A stretch of DNA of 64,000 nucleotides from Actibacterium naphthalenivorans (lineage in GTDB: Bacteria > Pseudomonadota > Alphaproteobacteria > Rhodobacterales > Rhodobacteraceae), in NCBI RefSeq assembly GCF_014196965.1, contig NZ_JACIEQ010000002.1, forward strand, positions 535,516-599,515, given 5' to 3'. The translations under genes were made by a program, and so were the position numbers. Positions 1 to 8,797 of this stretch are shown here, piece by piece; the stretch's first letter is position 1, and each line of letters opens with the position of its first letter. The notes beneath the pieces were generated by a model. That model was not told the DNA's origin. It ran no database searches and saw nothing but the letters and a program-made list of their open reading frames with translations.

Positions 1-471
1 GATGAGCGAGACCGTCTGCAGCACCATCAGCACGATACAGGCCACGATAAGCACCTTTATCGGGATCATCGAAGGGTTCCACATCGAGAACCGGCGCTCG
101 CCCGTCTGGATGGCGTATTCAAGGCTGGAAATCGAGCCGATGAGCATCACCACGAGATAGAACAGCAGGCAGCCGATCGTCGCCAGATCCATCCACGCCT
201 TGCCGCGTTCGGACAGGTGTTCGTAGAAAAGATCCATCCGCACATGGTCGTTGTTCTTCAGCGTCATCGCGCCGCCCATGAAATAATAGGCGGCCAGCGT
301 GAACTGCGCGGCCTCGATCGCCCAGTGCAGCGGTATCTGGATCACGTTGCGCATGACCGCGTCCAGCAACAGGATCGCGACCATCAGAAAGATCAGATAC
401 ATCGCGACATAGCCGACATAATCCGACATGCGGTCAATCAGCCGGACATAGGTTCTTATCACATTCGGCAT
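1..471 (-). CDS. TRAP transporter small permease (DctQ-like), 3' end outside window
   Basis: Read from the minus strand, the frame encodes a four-helix membrane protein of the DctQ/TRAP small-permease type. Helices lie at about residues 18-37, 50-70, 87-107 and 136 to the window edge. The amphipathic stretch RMDLFYEHLSERGKAWMDL between helices 2 and 3 is typical of the family, as is the NDHVR turn before it. DctQ partners the large DctM permease and a periplasmic solute-binding protein in sodium-driven organic-acid or polyol uptake. Both partners would lie to the left of the window. The start at 471 is chosen because AGGGA (485-481) sits 9 nt upstream; an in-frame ATG at 489 is the alternative. 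It follows the GlpR-like gene on the same strand after 37 nt, so a glycerol- or polyol-related substrate is plausible but unproven. Confidence 0.8.
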   Translation of the reverse strand, partial: MPNVIRTYVRLIDRMSDYVGYVAMYLIFLMVAILLLDAVMRNVIQIPLHWAIEAAQFTLAAYYFMGGAMTLKNNDHVRMDLFYEHLSERGKAWMDLATIGCLLFYLVVMLIGSISSLEYAIQTGERRFSMWNPSMIPIKVLIVACIVLMVLQTVSLI

Positions 472-508
472 GCGCCATTTTCCCTGCATCCACGCCCGTT
501 TACCGGGC

Positions 509-1264
509 CTATCTTACGTCACATCGCGCCGCGCCGAGCGCGGCGGCGAAGGCCTCGTCCGGCGCTTCGTCGCAGACAAGAACATTGATCTCGTCCAGAC
601 GACAGACGCGGAACGCCGCCTTGCGCCCGAACTTCGCGCGATGCGCAACAACCACCGTATTGCGCGCGTGGTTGATCATCTTTCGGGCAACCTGTGCCTC
701 GTCGAAATTCGAATCCATCGCGCCGACCACGGGATCGAGCGCCGCCACCGTCAGCACCGCGTGATCGGCCTGGAACTGCCCGATCTGGTCCAGCGCGATC
801 GGGCCCACGGTTTCGGAATTGTCGCCGCTGAACGATCCACCCAGCAGAAACACCCGTGTGCCATTGCCCGCGCGCCCCAGCGTTGTCGCGATACCCAGCG
901 AATTGGTGATCACGGTCAGCCCCCCGACCCCGGCCAGCGCCTCGGCACAGATCTGCGTGGTGGTGCCGGTGTCGATGAAAAGCGTGTCGCCCGGTTCGAC
1001 GAGCACAGCCAGTTTGCCGGCGATCACCTGCTTGGCCTCGAAATGCTCGGCCATCCTTTCCTGAAAGCTGCCCTCGGTGTGCAGCCGCAGGCGCTTGGCG
1101 CCGCCATGTATCTTTTGCAGGGCGCCGGTTTCGGCCAGATGGGCAAGATCGCGCCGTATCGTCTCGGCCGACACATCGAACTGCCGGGCCAGCGCCTCCA
1201 CGCTGGTCTGGCCGTGCTGGCCGACAAATTCCACGATCCGCTTCTGACGCTGTTTTGGTTTCAC
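509..1264 (-). CDS. glpR: DeoR/GlpR-family transcriptional repressor
   Basis: A 251-residue DeoR-family regulator, the usual length for GlpR. An N-terminal winged helix-turn-helix at about residues 21-40 contains SVEALARQFDVSAETIRRDL. The DeoRC sugar-phosphate sensor follows, with the IDTGTTT phosphate-binding loop near residue 94. The frame stays open upstream to 1477, but family alignment places the start at the GTG at 1264, just before KPKQRQKRIVEF, with a GGGGG ribosome site. It is divergent from two FAD oxidoreductases and a glycerol kinase, which argues for glycerol-3-phosphate as effector. It probably controls both directions through the inverted repeat at 1382-1400. Confidence 0.85.
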   Translation of the reverse strand: MKPKQRQKRIVEFVGQHGQTSVEALARQFDVSAETIRRDLAHLAETGALQKIHGGAKRLRLHTEGSFQERMAEHFEAKQVIAGKLAVLVEPGDTLFIDTGTTTQICAEALAGVGGLTVITNSLGIATTLGRAGNGTRVFLLGGSFSGDNSETVGPIALDQIGQFQADHAVLTVAALDPVVGAMDSNFDEAQVARKMINHARNTVVVAHRAKFGRKAAFRVCRLDEINVLVCDEAPDEAFAAALGAARCDVR

Positions 1265-1381
1265 GCAAGGCCCCCGATGCACCCGAAGGCAAGTTGGTCG
1301 CCGTGACCGTGTCAACATCTTTCGCCGCAAGATGCCCGGATTTTGTGCAACAACACTGAATTTATTGACTGAACGGTCACG

Positions 1382-1400
1382 TGCTGTCAGAAAAACAGCA
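1382..1400. promoter_or_regulatory. Candidate GlpR operator (inverted repeat)
   Basis: TGCTGT (1382-1387) and ACAGCA (1395-1400) form a perfect 6-bp inverted repeat with a 7-nt spacer. It lies in the divergent region between the DeoR-type regulator and the glycerol-catabolic genes. A TTGACT hexamer at 1365-1370 just upstream could be a -35 element. DeoR-family proteins usually bind such dyads. The site overlaps the GTG at 1381, which argues that the downstream gene starts later, at 1414 or 1444. Assignment is by position and symmetry only. Confidence 0.4.
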
Positions 1401-1443
1401 GTTTGCGTACGCCATGCCCGACCACAACAGGATCCGTCGCGCG

Positions 1444-2850
1444 ATGCCAGCCGCCCCTTCCGCCTTGCAAGGATCATTCGACGTCGCGGTCATCGGCGCG
1501 GGTGTGATCGGCTGCGCCATCGCGCGGCGTTTCACCCTCGAGGGCGCGCGGGTGGCCGTGATCGAAAAGGCGCCCGACATTCTGGATGGGGCATCCAAGG
1601 GCAACAGCGCGATCCTGCACACCGGGTTCGACGCGCCGCCCGGCGCGCTCGAGACCGCCTGTATTGCCGAGGGCTACGCCGAATACCTTGAAATCCATGA
1701 CAAACTCGGCCTGCCCCTGATCCGCGCCGGCGCACTCGTCGTCGCCTGGACCGAAGAGGAGGAAGCCCTGCTGCCGGCCCTGATCCAACAGGCGCGGGAC
1801 AATGGCGTGGCCGATATCGCCCCGCTGAGTGCTGCCGAAACCCGCGCTCTCGAACCCGGGCTGGGGGCCGGTGTGCGGGCCGGTTTCCGCGTGCCCCGGG
1901 AATATCTGATCGACCCGTGGTCCGCCCCCCATGCCTATCTGCTGCAGGCGCTTGCCAACGGCGCCACGCTGCTACGCGGGTGCGAGGTGACGGGGGGCGG
2001 TTTCGACGGGGCGATGTGGCGGCTTGAAACCACCCGCGGCCCGCTTTCCGCCGGGATCGTGATCAATGCCGCCGGGCTTTATGGTGACCGGATCGACGCG
2101 CGGCTGATCGGCCACAGCGATTTCACCATCCGCCCGCGCAAGGGGCAGTTCATCGTCTATGACAAACCGGCGGCCGCGCTGGCCACGCATATCCTGCTGC
2201 CGGTGCCCAGCAAGATCACCAAGGGGATCGTTGTCTGCCGCACCGCGTTCGGCAACCTGATCGTCGGCCCCACGGCCGAGGATCAGGACGACCGGGAAAC
2301 CGCCGCGCTGGTGCCCGAAACGCTCGCCGCCCTGCGCGCGCGCGGCGAAGAGATACTGCCGGCGCTGGCCGGGCAGGATGTGACGGCGATCTATGCCGGA
2401 TTGCGCCCGGCGTCGGAATTCAAGGACTATCAGATCCGCGCCCATGCCGGGCTGAACTATGTCACCGTCGGCGCGATCCGGTCGACCGGGCTCAGCTCCG
2501 CCCTCGGCACGGCGCGGCATGTTCACCGGCTCTGTGCCGAGTTCGGGCACCAGCGCACGCCGCTGGGGGCCCCGGTCTGGCCACAGGTGACGGGCATCAG
2601 CGAATATGCCCGGCGCGACTGGCAATGCCCGGGAAACGGCGGCATCGTCTGCCATTGCGAGCGGGTCACCCGGCGCGAGATCGAGGCGGCCCTGTCCGGC
2701 CCGCTGGCGGCGCAAAGCCTTGCCGGGTTGAAACGCCGCACGCGGGTCACGATGGGGCGGTGCCAGGGGTTTTATTGCTCTGCCGCGCTGGCCGCCCTGA
2801 CCAAAGGGCGGCTGACCCAGCCGATGGCGGAGGCAGAAGATGACCGGTGA
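1444..2850 (+). CDS. FAD-dependent glycerol-3-phosphate dehydrogenase-like oxidoreductase with BFD-type [2Fe-2S] domain
   Basis: 468 residues from the ATG at 1444. The DAO-type FAD domain opens with the Rossmann motif VIGAGVIG at about residues 15-22 and resembles GlpA/GlpO glycerol-3-phosphate oxidoreductases. The C-terminus carries a BFD-like iron-sulfur domain with four cysteines, CHC at 403/405 and CQGFYC at 440/445. E. coli GlpA has the same fusion. It should oxidise glycerol-3-phosphate to dihydroxyacetone phosphate; no GlpC-like membrane subunit is nearby, so its electron acceptor is unknown. The start is chosen for AGGA at 1429-1432; ATG 1414 and GTG 1381 are alternatives. The end overlaps the next gene by 11 nt, showing an operon with the next two genes. 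Confidence 0.8.
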   Translation: MPAAPSALQGSFDVAVIGAGVIGCAIARRFTLEGARVAVIEKAPDILDGASKGNSAILHTGFDAPPGALETACIAEGYAEYLEIHDKLGLPLIRAGALVVAWTEEEEALLPALIQQARDNGVADIAPLSAAETRALEPGLGAGVRAGFRVPREYLIDPWSAPHAYLLQALANGATLLRGCEVTGGGFDGAMWRLETTRGPLSAGIVINAAGLYGDRIDARLIGHSDFTIRPRKGQFIVYDKPAAALATHILLPVPSKITKGIVVCRTAFGNLIVGPTAEDQDDRETAALVPETLAALRARGEEILPALAGQDVTAIYAGLRPASEFKDYQIRAHAGLNYVTVGAIRSTGLSSALGTARHVHRLCAEFGHQRTPLGAPVWPQVTGISEYARRDWQCPGNGGIVCHCERVTRREIEAALSGPLAAQSLAGLKRRTRVTMGRCQGFYCSAALAALTKGRLTQPMAEAEDDR

Positions 2851-4087
2851 TCTTCCGGGTTTCGCCGATGTGGTGATCGTTGGCGCCGGCCCGGCGGGCC
2901 TTGCCGCCGCAGCCGAGTTGAAGGCGCGCGGCGTCGGCTCGGTTCTGGTGCTGGAGCGCGAGGCGCAGGCCGGAGGCATCCCGCGCCACTGCGGGCATTC
3001 CCCGTTCGGGATGCGCGAATTTCACCGGCTGCTGCGCGGCCCGGCCTATGCCGCACGGCTGCTGGCGCGGGCGCAGGCGGCGGGGGCCCTCGTCAAAACC
3101 GGCGTGACCGTCACTGCCCTGCATCCGGGGTCAGGGCTGAGCGTGGCAAGCGCGGGCGGGCTGCGGCAGATCACCGCCCGCCGGGTGCTGCTGTGCACCG
3201 GGGTGCGCGAAAGCACGCGCGCCGCGCGTCTGATCGGCGGCACCAAGCCGGGCGGCGTGCTCTCTACCGGGGCGCTTCAGGGGATGGTGCATCTGCAGGC
3301 GCTGCGCCCGTTCCGCAATCCGGTGGTTCTGGGAACGGAGCTTGTTTCCTTCTCGGCGCTGCTGACTTGCCGCCATCTGGGCATCCGCCCCGCCGCGATG
3401 ATCGAGCCCGGGCCGCGCGTGACGGCACGCAGGCCCGCCGGCCTTCTGCCGCGCCTGCAGGGCGTGCCGCTGCTGCGCAACACATCAATCACCGCCATCG
3501 AAGGCCGCGACCGGGTGACCGGCGTCAGCCTGCAGACGGCGGATGGCGCGCGGCGACGCCTCGCCTGTGACGGTGTGATCGTGACCGGCGGCTTCCGGCC
3601 GGAGGCGGCGCTTGTGCGCGACAGCCACCTGACGATGGACCCGGCCACCGGCGGGCCCGTGGTGGATCAGTTCGGCCGCTGCTCCGACCCGGCCTATTTC
3701 GCGGCCGGCAACCTGCTGCGCCCCGTGGAGACGGCCGGCTGGAGCTGGAATGAAGGCCGGATCATCGGGCGGGCGATTGCGGAAAGCCTTGGCGACGAAG
3801 TTCCAGACTTCGCTCAGAACATGAAGATTGAATTACAAGGTGATGTTCTGAAATACATCTTGCCGCAAACCCTTTCTGCCTGTCCGGCCCCTGCCGCGCT
3901 GCGGCACTTCCAGCTTCGTGTCACCCGCCCGGCGCGCGGACGGCTGATCCTTCGGGTGAACGGCGAGGTGGTTCTGTCGCGGGCGCTGTCGGCCCTGCCG
4001 GAACGACGCATCACCCTGCCCCTCAACGCACTTCCGGCGGGGGCCGAGGGGGTGGCGGAACTCTCATTCGAGGACGGCCCGGCATGA
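2840..4087 (+). CDS. FAD/NAD(P)-dependent oxidoreductase (pyridine nucleotide-disulfide type) with C-terminal beta-rich extension
   Basis: 415 residues. An FAD-binding motif VIVGAGPAGLAAA lies at about residues 12-24, and a late ATG-type motif (DPAYFAAGNLLRP) binds the FAD tail. This is the same overall family as the partner of GlpA-like proteins in GlpO/GlpA-plus-NAD-oxidoreductase operons. The last ~90 residues, after the IGRAIAESLGDE helix, look like a small beta-sandwich (LRVTRPARGRLILRVNGEVV). In related proteins this place is often taken by a cysteine-bearing DUF1667 domain, but no CxxC is seen here. It overlaps the upstream FAD/[2Fe-2S] protein by 11 nt and glpK by 4 nt, so the three are translationally coupled and probably act together in glycerol-3-phosphate oxidation. 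Confidence 0.7.
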   Translation: MTGDLPGFADVVIVGAGPAGLAAAAELKARGVGSVLVLEREAQAGGIPRHCGHSPFGMREFHRLLRGPAYAARLLARAQAAGALVKTGVTVTALHPGSGLSVASAGGLRQITARRVLLCTGVRESTRAARLIGGTKPGGVLSTGALQGMVHLQALRPFRNPVVLGTELVSFSALLTCRHLGIRPAAMIEPGPRVTARRPAGLLPRLQGVPLLRNTSITAIEGRDRVTGVSLQTADGARRRLACDGVIVTGGFRPEAALVRDSHLTMDPATGGPVVDQFGRCSDPAYFAAGNLLRPVETAGWSWNEGRIIGRAIAESLGDEVPDFAQNMKIELQGDVLKYILPQTLSACPAPAALRHFQLRVTRPARGRLILRVNGEVVLSRALSALPERRITLPLNALPAGAEGVAELSFEDGPA

Positions 4088-5535
4088 AGGCACTGGCCAT
4101 TGATCAGGGCACCACGAGCACGCGCGCGTTGCTGGTTGATGCGGCGGGCCGGATCACCCCGCTGCTAGGCCTGCCGCACCGGCAATCCTATCCGCGCCCC
4201 GGATGGGTTGAGCATGACCCCGAAGAGTTGATCGCCAACCTGCGCGCCTGTCTGGACGCCGCCGACGGGATCGCCGATCTGGCCGCCGTCGGCCTGGCCA
4301 ATCAGGGCGAAAGCTGCCTGGCCTGGGACAGTCACACCGGCCGGGCCCTGGGGCCGGTGATCGTCTGGCAGGACGACCGGACAAGGGATCACATCGAAGA
4401 TCTGCGCCGCGCCGGAGCCGAACCGCTTGTGCGCGACCGTGCGGGCCTGCCGCTCGACGCCTATTTCTCGGCCTCGAAACTGGGCTGGATCATGCGCGAG
4501 ATCCCCCAGGCCGCAACGCTGGCCGCGCAGGGCCGGCTGCGGCTGGGCACCACCGATGCCTTCTTTCGCGACCGCCTGACAGGCCGGTTCGAAACCGACG
4601 TCGCCACCGCCTCGCGCACGGCGCTGATGAATCTGGCCACCTGCACCTGGGACACCGAGCTTTGCGCGCTGTTCGGCGTGCCGCCCGAGGCGCTGCCCGC
4701 GATCGGCCCGACAACCGGCGCGCTGGGGGCGCTCGCCTGCGGCGCGCGCGCGGTGCCGCTGACCGCCAGCATCGTGGATCAACAGGCGTCGCTTCATGGT
4801 CACGGCTGCCGCGACGCCGGGGATACCAAGATCACCTTCGGCACGGGCGCCTTCGCCCTCAGCGTGTCCGGCCCTGCCCTGCACCGGCCAGAGGACGGGC
4901 CGTTGCCCACCGTCGCCTGGCAAAAGGCCGGGGCGGCGCCTGTCTATGCGCTGGATGGCGGCGTCTATGCCGCGTCTGCGGCGGTGAACTGGGCGCGCGG
5001 CCTCGGGCTGTTCGCCGATTTCGCCGAGATCGACGATTTCACCACCCCGCCCGCCATCGGCCGCGGCCTTGTGTTTGTGCCGGCGCTGGCCGGTCTGGCC
5101 TGCCCGCACTGGGATCGCCGCGCGCGGGGCGCCTGGATGGGGCTGTCGCTGGACACCGGACCGCGCGACATGATGCAGGCCGTGCTGGAGGGCGTGGCCT
5201 TTCGCACCGCTCAGGTCGTCGCGGCGATCGCGCGCCATCAGCCGGTCGGCGCCCCGATCCCGATCGACGGCGGGATGACCGCCAATCGCTATTTCTGCCA
5301 GTTTCTGGCCGACACGCTGGGGCGGGAGCTGATCGTTTCGGACGCCCCCGAGCTGACCGCCGTCGGCGCGGCCACCCTGGCGGCCGAAGCCGCCGGCCAG
5401 CCGGTCGCGGCAAATGCCACGGGCCGCAGGATCACCCCGCGCGCCCAGCCGCCCGGCTTCGGCCATGCCTTCGATGCCGCCTGCGCGATGGTGCGGGGTT
5501 TCGGCGCCGGTGGAACCGGCGAAGACGCATCCTGA
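4084..5535 (+). CDS. glpK: Glycerol kinase (FGGY family)
   Basis: 483 residues, near the 495-505 usual for GlpK. The N-terminal phosphate motif IDQGTTSTRALLVD starts at residue 6. VIVWQDDRT, at about residue 93, matches the GlpK substrate-binding region. The FGTGAFAL phosphate-2 motif is near residue 256, and the C-terminal FGGY signature region includes DGGMTANRYFCQFLADTLG near residue 396. It phosphorylates glycerol with ATP to give glycerol-3-phosphate, the substrate of the upstream oxidoreductases. The ATG overlaps the previous stop codon (ATGA, 4084-4087). Another FGGY sugar kinase is possible, but operon and GlpR context favour glycerol. Confidence 0.85.
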   Translation: MKALAIDQGTTSTRALLVDAAGRITPLLGLPHRQSYPRPGWVEHDPEELIANLRACLDAADGIADLAAVGLANQGESCLAWDSHTGRALGPVIVWQDDRTRDHIEDLRRAGAEPLVRDRAGLPLDAYFSASKLGWIMREIPQAATLAAQGRLRLGTTDAFFRDRLTGRFETDVATASRTALMNLATCTWDTELCALFGVPPEALPAIGPTTGALGALACGARAVPLTASIVDQQASLHGHGCRDAGDTKITFGTGAFALSVSGPALHRPEDGPLPTVAWQKAGAAPVYALDGGVYAASAAVNWARGLGLFADFAEIDDFTTPPAIGRGLVFVPALAGLACPHWDRRARGAWMGLSLDTGPRDMMQAVLEGVAFRTAQVVAAIARHQPVGAPIPIDGGMTANRYFCQFLADTLGRELIVSDAPELTAVGAATLAAEAAGQPVAANATGRRITPRAQPPGFGHAFDAACAMVRGFGAGGTGEDAS

Positions 5536-5691
5536 CACCACGGCCCCCGCCGATCTTGCGGTCATTGCGGATTGATCGCACCGGTTTCACCTGTTTCGCC
5601 CCCCAATTGTCTTTTTTTCAACAAGGAATGGCGTTAAGTTTTCAGACATAGGACCACTGCTTTTCCCACGACTGTTTTTGAGGGTGAAATC

Positions 5692-6465
5692 GTGAAATGT
5701 GTAATTCTGGCAGGCGGCTACGGAACCCGCCTGAGCGAAGAAACCACGCGCATTCCCAAGCCGATGGTTCAGATCGGAGGCCGACCGATCCTTTGGCATA
5801 TCATGAAGATCTACGGCCATTGGGGCGTCACCGATTTCATCATATGCCTTGGCTACAAGGGATATGTGATCAAGGAATATTTCGCGAACTATCATCTTCA
5901 CGTCAGCGATGCCGTCTTCGACCTGGCCAATGGCCGCACCGAGATCATTCAGAACCACGCGGAACCCTGGCGGGTGACGCTGGTCGACACCGGCGAGGAC
6001 AGCATGACCGGCGGCCGTCTGCGGCGGGTGATGCATCTGCTGCAGGGCGAAGACGCCTTCTGCCTGACCTATGGCGACGGTGTCGCCGATGTGAACATCA
6101 CCGAACTTGTCGCCTTTCACCGCGCCCATGGCAAAGCCGCCACCGTGACCGCCGTGCCGCCGCCGCGCCGGTTCGGCCAGCTTGAACTTGCCGGCGAGAC
6201 GGTCACGACCTTTTCGGAAAAACCCGTGGGCGAAGGCGGGCTGATCAACGGCGGCTTCTTTGTTCTGTCGCCCACGGTGGCCGAGCTTCTGCCCTCGGAT
6301 CAGACCGTGTGGGAGCATGAGCCGCTGCGCACCCTTGCCGAGACGGATCAGTTGCAGGCCCACCGCCATTCCGGGTTCTGGCAGCCGATGGACACGCTGC
6401 GCGACGCGAATTACCTGAACGAGCTGTGGGACAGCGGCCAGGCCCCCTGGAAGCTTTGGCAATGA
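5692..6465 (+). CDS. rfbF: Glucose-1-phosphate cytidylyltransferase
   Basis: 257 residues, the standard RfbF length. The protein opens with the nucleotidyltransferase signature KCVILAGGYGTRLSEET and has the RfbF-specific LWHIMKIYGHWGVTDFIICLGYKG segment near residues 36-59. It makes CDP-glucose from CTP and glucose-1-phosphate, the entry step to CDP-linked deoxysugars. The start is a GTG at 5692 with GAGGG at about 5680. It is the first gene of a six-gene plus-strand run ending at 10095, overlapping rfbG by 4 nt. The 156-nt leader is locally T-rich and probably holds the promoter, though I cannot define it. Confidence 0.92.
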   Translation: MKCVILAGGYGTRLSEETTRIPKPMVQIGGRPILWHIMKIYGHWGVTDFIICLGYKGYVIKEYFANYHLHVSDAVFDLANGRTEIIQNHAEPWRVTLVDTGEDSMTGGRLRRVMHLLQGEDAFCLTYGDGVADVNITELVAFHRAHGKAATVTAVPPPRRFGQLELAGETVTTFSEKPVGEGGLINGGFFVLSPTVAELLPSDQTVWEHEPLRTLAETDQLQAHRHSGFWQPMDTLRDANYLNELWDSGQAPWKLWQ

Positions 6466-7538
6466 CACCTGACTTCTGGCAGGATCGCCGCGTTTTGATC
6501 ACCGGACATACCGGGTTCAAGGGGGCTTGGCTTGCGGCCTGGCTCGACATGCTGAAGGCGCACATCAGCGGCTTTGCCCTTGCCCCCGAAGGCCTGCCCA
6601 ATCTGTGGTCCTTGCTGGCGCTGGACGACCGCATCGCCCAGACCATCGCCGACATCAACGACGAGGCCGCGCTGGACGCGGCACTGGCCCGTGACAGGCC
6701 GGAAATCGTGTTTCACTTCGCGGCGCAATCGCTTGTGCGCCGGTCCTATCACCTTCCGGTCGAAACCTTTGCCGCCAATGTACTGGGCGTGGTGTCCTTG
6801 CTGCAGGCCGTCGCCCGGGCGCCGTCGGTGCGGGCGGTCGTTATCGCCACCTCCGACAAATGCTATGAAAACCTCGAGCGCGCCGAGCCCTACACCGAAG
6901 CGGACAGGTTCGGCGGGCGCGACCCCTATTCCGCCTCCAAGGGGTGCGCGGAAATAGCCGCCGCCGCGATGCGTCAGAGCTTTTTCCAACCCCATGCGCC
7001 CGAAGGCCACCCTGCCCGGATCGCCACGGTGCGGGCCGGAAACGTGATCGGCGGCGGCGACTGGTCCGAAGACCGGCTGGTGCCCGACATCATCCGCGGC
7101 TGTCTGGGGCCTGAACAGCGCGCCGTCATCCGCGCGCCCCGCTCGATCCGCCCGTGGCAGCATGTTCTGGAACCGCTGGCCGGGTATATGGCACTGGCCG
7201 AAAAGCTGCACTCCGGCGAGGAAGGCTTTGACAGCGGCTGGAATTTCGGCCCCGGCGCGGAAAACGAACGGCCCGTGATCGCGCTTGCCCGGGGCCTGGT
7301 CGAAACGCTGGGGCGGGGCCGGCTGGAGGTTGTCGAAAACCCCAACGCCCCGCATGAGGCCAGAATTCTTCGCCTGGACGCCAGCAAGGCACAGCGGCAA
7401 CTGGGCTGGACGCCCACTCTCGACTTTTCGCAAACGCTTTCCATGACGGCGGATTGGTACGCCCGTTGGGCCGCGGGCGCGCAGGCCGCCGACGTGACAC
7501 GCCAGCAGATTCGGGCCTTCACGCAAAAAGGTATATGA
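6462..7538 (+). CDS. rfbG: CDP-glucose 4,6-dehydratase
   Basis: 358 residues, an extended short-chain dehydrogenase. The NAD motif TGHTGFKGAW begins at about residue 15 and is the RfbG form of TGxxGFxG. The catalytic YSASK tetrad region lies near residue 155 (DPYSASKGCAE). VRAGNVIGGGDW is typical of CDP-glucose and dTDP-glucose dehydratases. It converts CDP-glucose to CDP-4-keto-6-deoxyglucose. The start ATG at 6462 overlaps the rfbF stop. No RfbH/DdhC-type dehydrase follows; instead a C-methyltransferase does, so the final sugar is probably branched rather than 3,6-dideoxy. Confidence 0.92.
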   Translation: MTPDFWQDRRVLITGHTGFKGAWLAAWLDMLKAHISGFALAPEGLPNLWSLLALDDRIAQTIADINDEAALDAALARDRPEIVFHFAAQSLVRRSYHLPVETFAANVLGVVSLLQAVARAPSVRAVVIATSDKCYENLERAEPYTEADRFGGRDPYSASKGCAEIAAAAMRQSFFQPHAPEGHPARIATVRAGNVIGGGDWSEDRLVPDIIRGCLGPEQRAVIRAPRSIRPWQHVLEPLAGYMALAEKLHSGEEGFDSGWNFGPGAENERPVIALARGLVETLGRGRLEVVENPNAPHEARILRLDASKAQRQLGWTPTLDFSQTLSMTADWYARWAAGAQAADVTRQQIRAFTQKGI

Positions 7539-7539
7539 C

Positions 7540-8784
7540 ATGACGGCACTCCCGCCCCCGAAATGCCGGCATTGCGGCGCCCCGCTGACGCGCAGCCTTG
7601 TCGACCTCGGCCTGTCGCCGCTGGCCAATTCCTACGTCCCGCCGGAACGGGCGGGCGTGCCCGACCCGATGTACCCGCTGCATGCGCGGGTCTGCGATGA
7701 ATGCCTTCTGGTGCAGGTCGATGACGTCGTTCCGGCGGCGGAGATCTTCAATCAGGACTATGCCTATTTCTCGTCCTTTTCGGATAGCTGGCTGGCGCAT
7801 TGTCGCGATTACGCCGAAGCCGCCACCGGGCGGTTCGGTCTCGGGCCTTCCTCTCTGGTGCTCGAGATCGCGTCGAATGACGGTTATCTGCTGCAATATT
7901 TCGCGGCGCAGGGAATCCCCGTGCTTGGCGTCGAACCGGCGGCGAACGTGGCCGCCGTGGCCGAGGCCAGGGGCATCCCCACCCGTGTCGATTTCTTCGG
8001 CAAGGCGCTGGCGGATGCGCTGGTCGCCGAGGGCATCCGGCCCGATCTGATCTGTTCGGCCAATGTGCTGGCGCATGTGCCCGACATCAACGATTTCGTC
8101 GCCGGCGTGGCCACGCTTTTGTCGGAGGATGCGGTTTACACGGTCGAATTCCCGCATCTGGCCAATCTGATCCGGGATGTGCAGTTCGACACGATCTATC
8201 ACGAACATTATTCCTATCTTTCCCTCGTCGCGGTCGAAGGCATTTTCGCCGATGCGGGCCTGCGGGTGTTCGATGTGGAAGCCCTGCCGACCCATGGCGG
8301 CTCGCTTCGGGTTTATGCCTGCCGCGCGGCTTCGGGCCGGGCGGAACAGCCGGCCGTCGCGGCGGTGCGTCAGGCGGAACACGCGGCGCGGCTGGACCGG
8401 CCCGAAGGCTATGAAGGGTTCGAGGCACGTGTTCAGGCGGTGCGCGACGGGCTGCTGGCCTATCTGAGGGCGGCAAAGACCGAAGGCCGGCGCGTGGCGG
8501 CCTATGGCGCGGCGGCCAAGGGCAACACGCTGCTGAACTATTGCGGGGTCGGCCCCGAGTTGATCGACTATGTGGTGGACCGGAATCCGGCCAAGCAGAA
8601 CACGCTTCTGCCCGGCAGCCGTATCCCGGTGCGCCCGGTCGAGGCGCTGTCCCGGACCCCGCCGGATGATATCCTGATATTGCCGTGGAACATCCGGGAG
8701 GAGATCGTCGCGCAGCTGGATGATCTGCGGCAGAAGGGTGTGCGGTTCGTCACCGCGGTTCCCAAGATCACCGTAATCGGCTGA
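7540..8784 (+). CDS. NDP-deoxysugar C-methyltransferase (class I SAM-dependent)
   Basis: 414 residues with the three-part layout of TylC3-type sugar C-methyltransferases. The N-terminal zinc-binding region has CRHC near residue 8 and CDEC near residue 51. A SAM-binding Rossmann domain follows, with LEIASNDGYLLQYF near residue 108. The C-terminal domain contains AAYGAAAKGNTLLNYC near residue 321. Such enzymes add a methyl branch at C-3 of a 4-keto-6-deoxysugar. One base separates it from rfbG, which would make its substrate. The exact methylation carbon cannot be read from sequence. Confidence 0.82.
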   Translation: MTALPPPKCRHCGAPLTRSLVDLGLSPLANSYVPPERAGVPDPMYPLHARVCDECLLVQVDDVVPAAEIFNQDYAYFSSFSDSWLAHCRDYAEAATGRFGLGPSSLVLEIASNDGYLLQYFAAQGIPVLGVEPAANVAAVAEARGIPTRVDFFGKALADALVAEGIRPDLICSANVLAHVPDINDFVAGVATLLSEDAVYTVEFPHLANLIRDVQFDTIYHEHYSYLSLVAVEGIFADAGLRVFDVEALPTHGGSLRVYACRAASGRAEQPAVAAVRQAEHAARLDRPEGYEGFEARVQAVRDGLLAYLRAAKTEGRRVAAYGAAAKGNTLLNYCGVGPELIDYVVDRNPAKQNTLLPGSRIPVRPVEALSRTPPDDILILPWNIREEIVAQLDDLRQKGVRFVTAVPKITVIG

Positions 8785-8797
8785 AGGGCGGCCCGGT

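Noticed and set aside
1381..1443. GTG at 1381 as start of the GlpA-like gene
   Set aside because: It overlaps the inverted repeat at 1382-1400 and lacks a ribosome site; the domain begins after the ATG at 1444, which has AGGA upstream.
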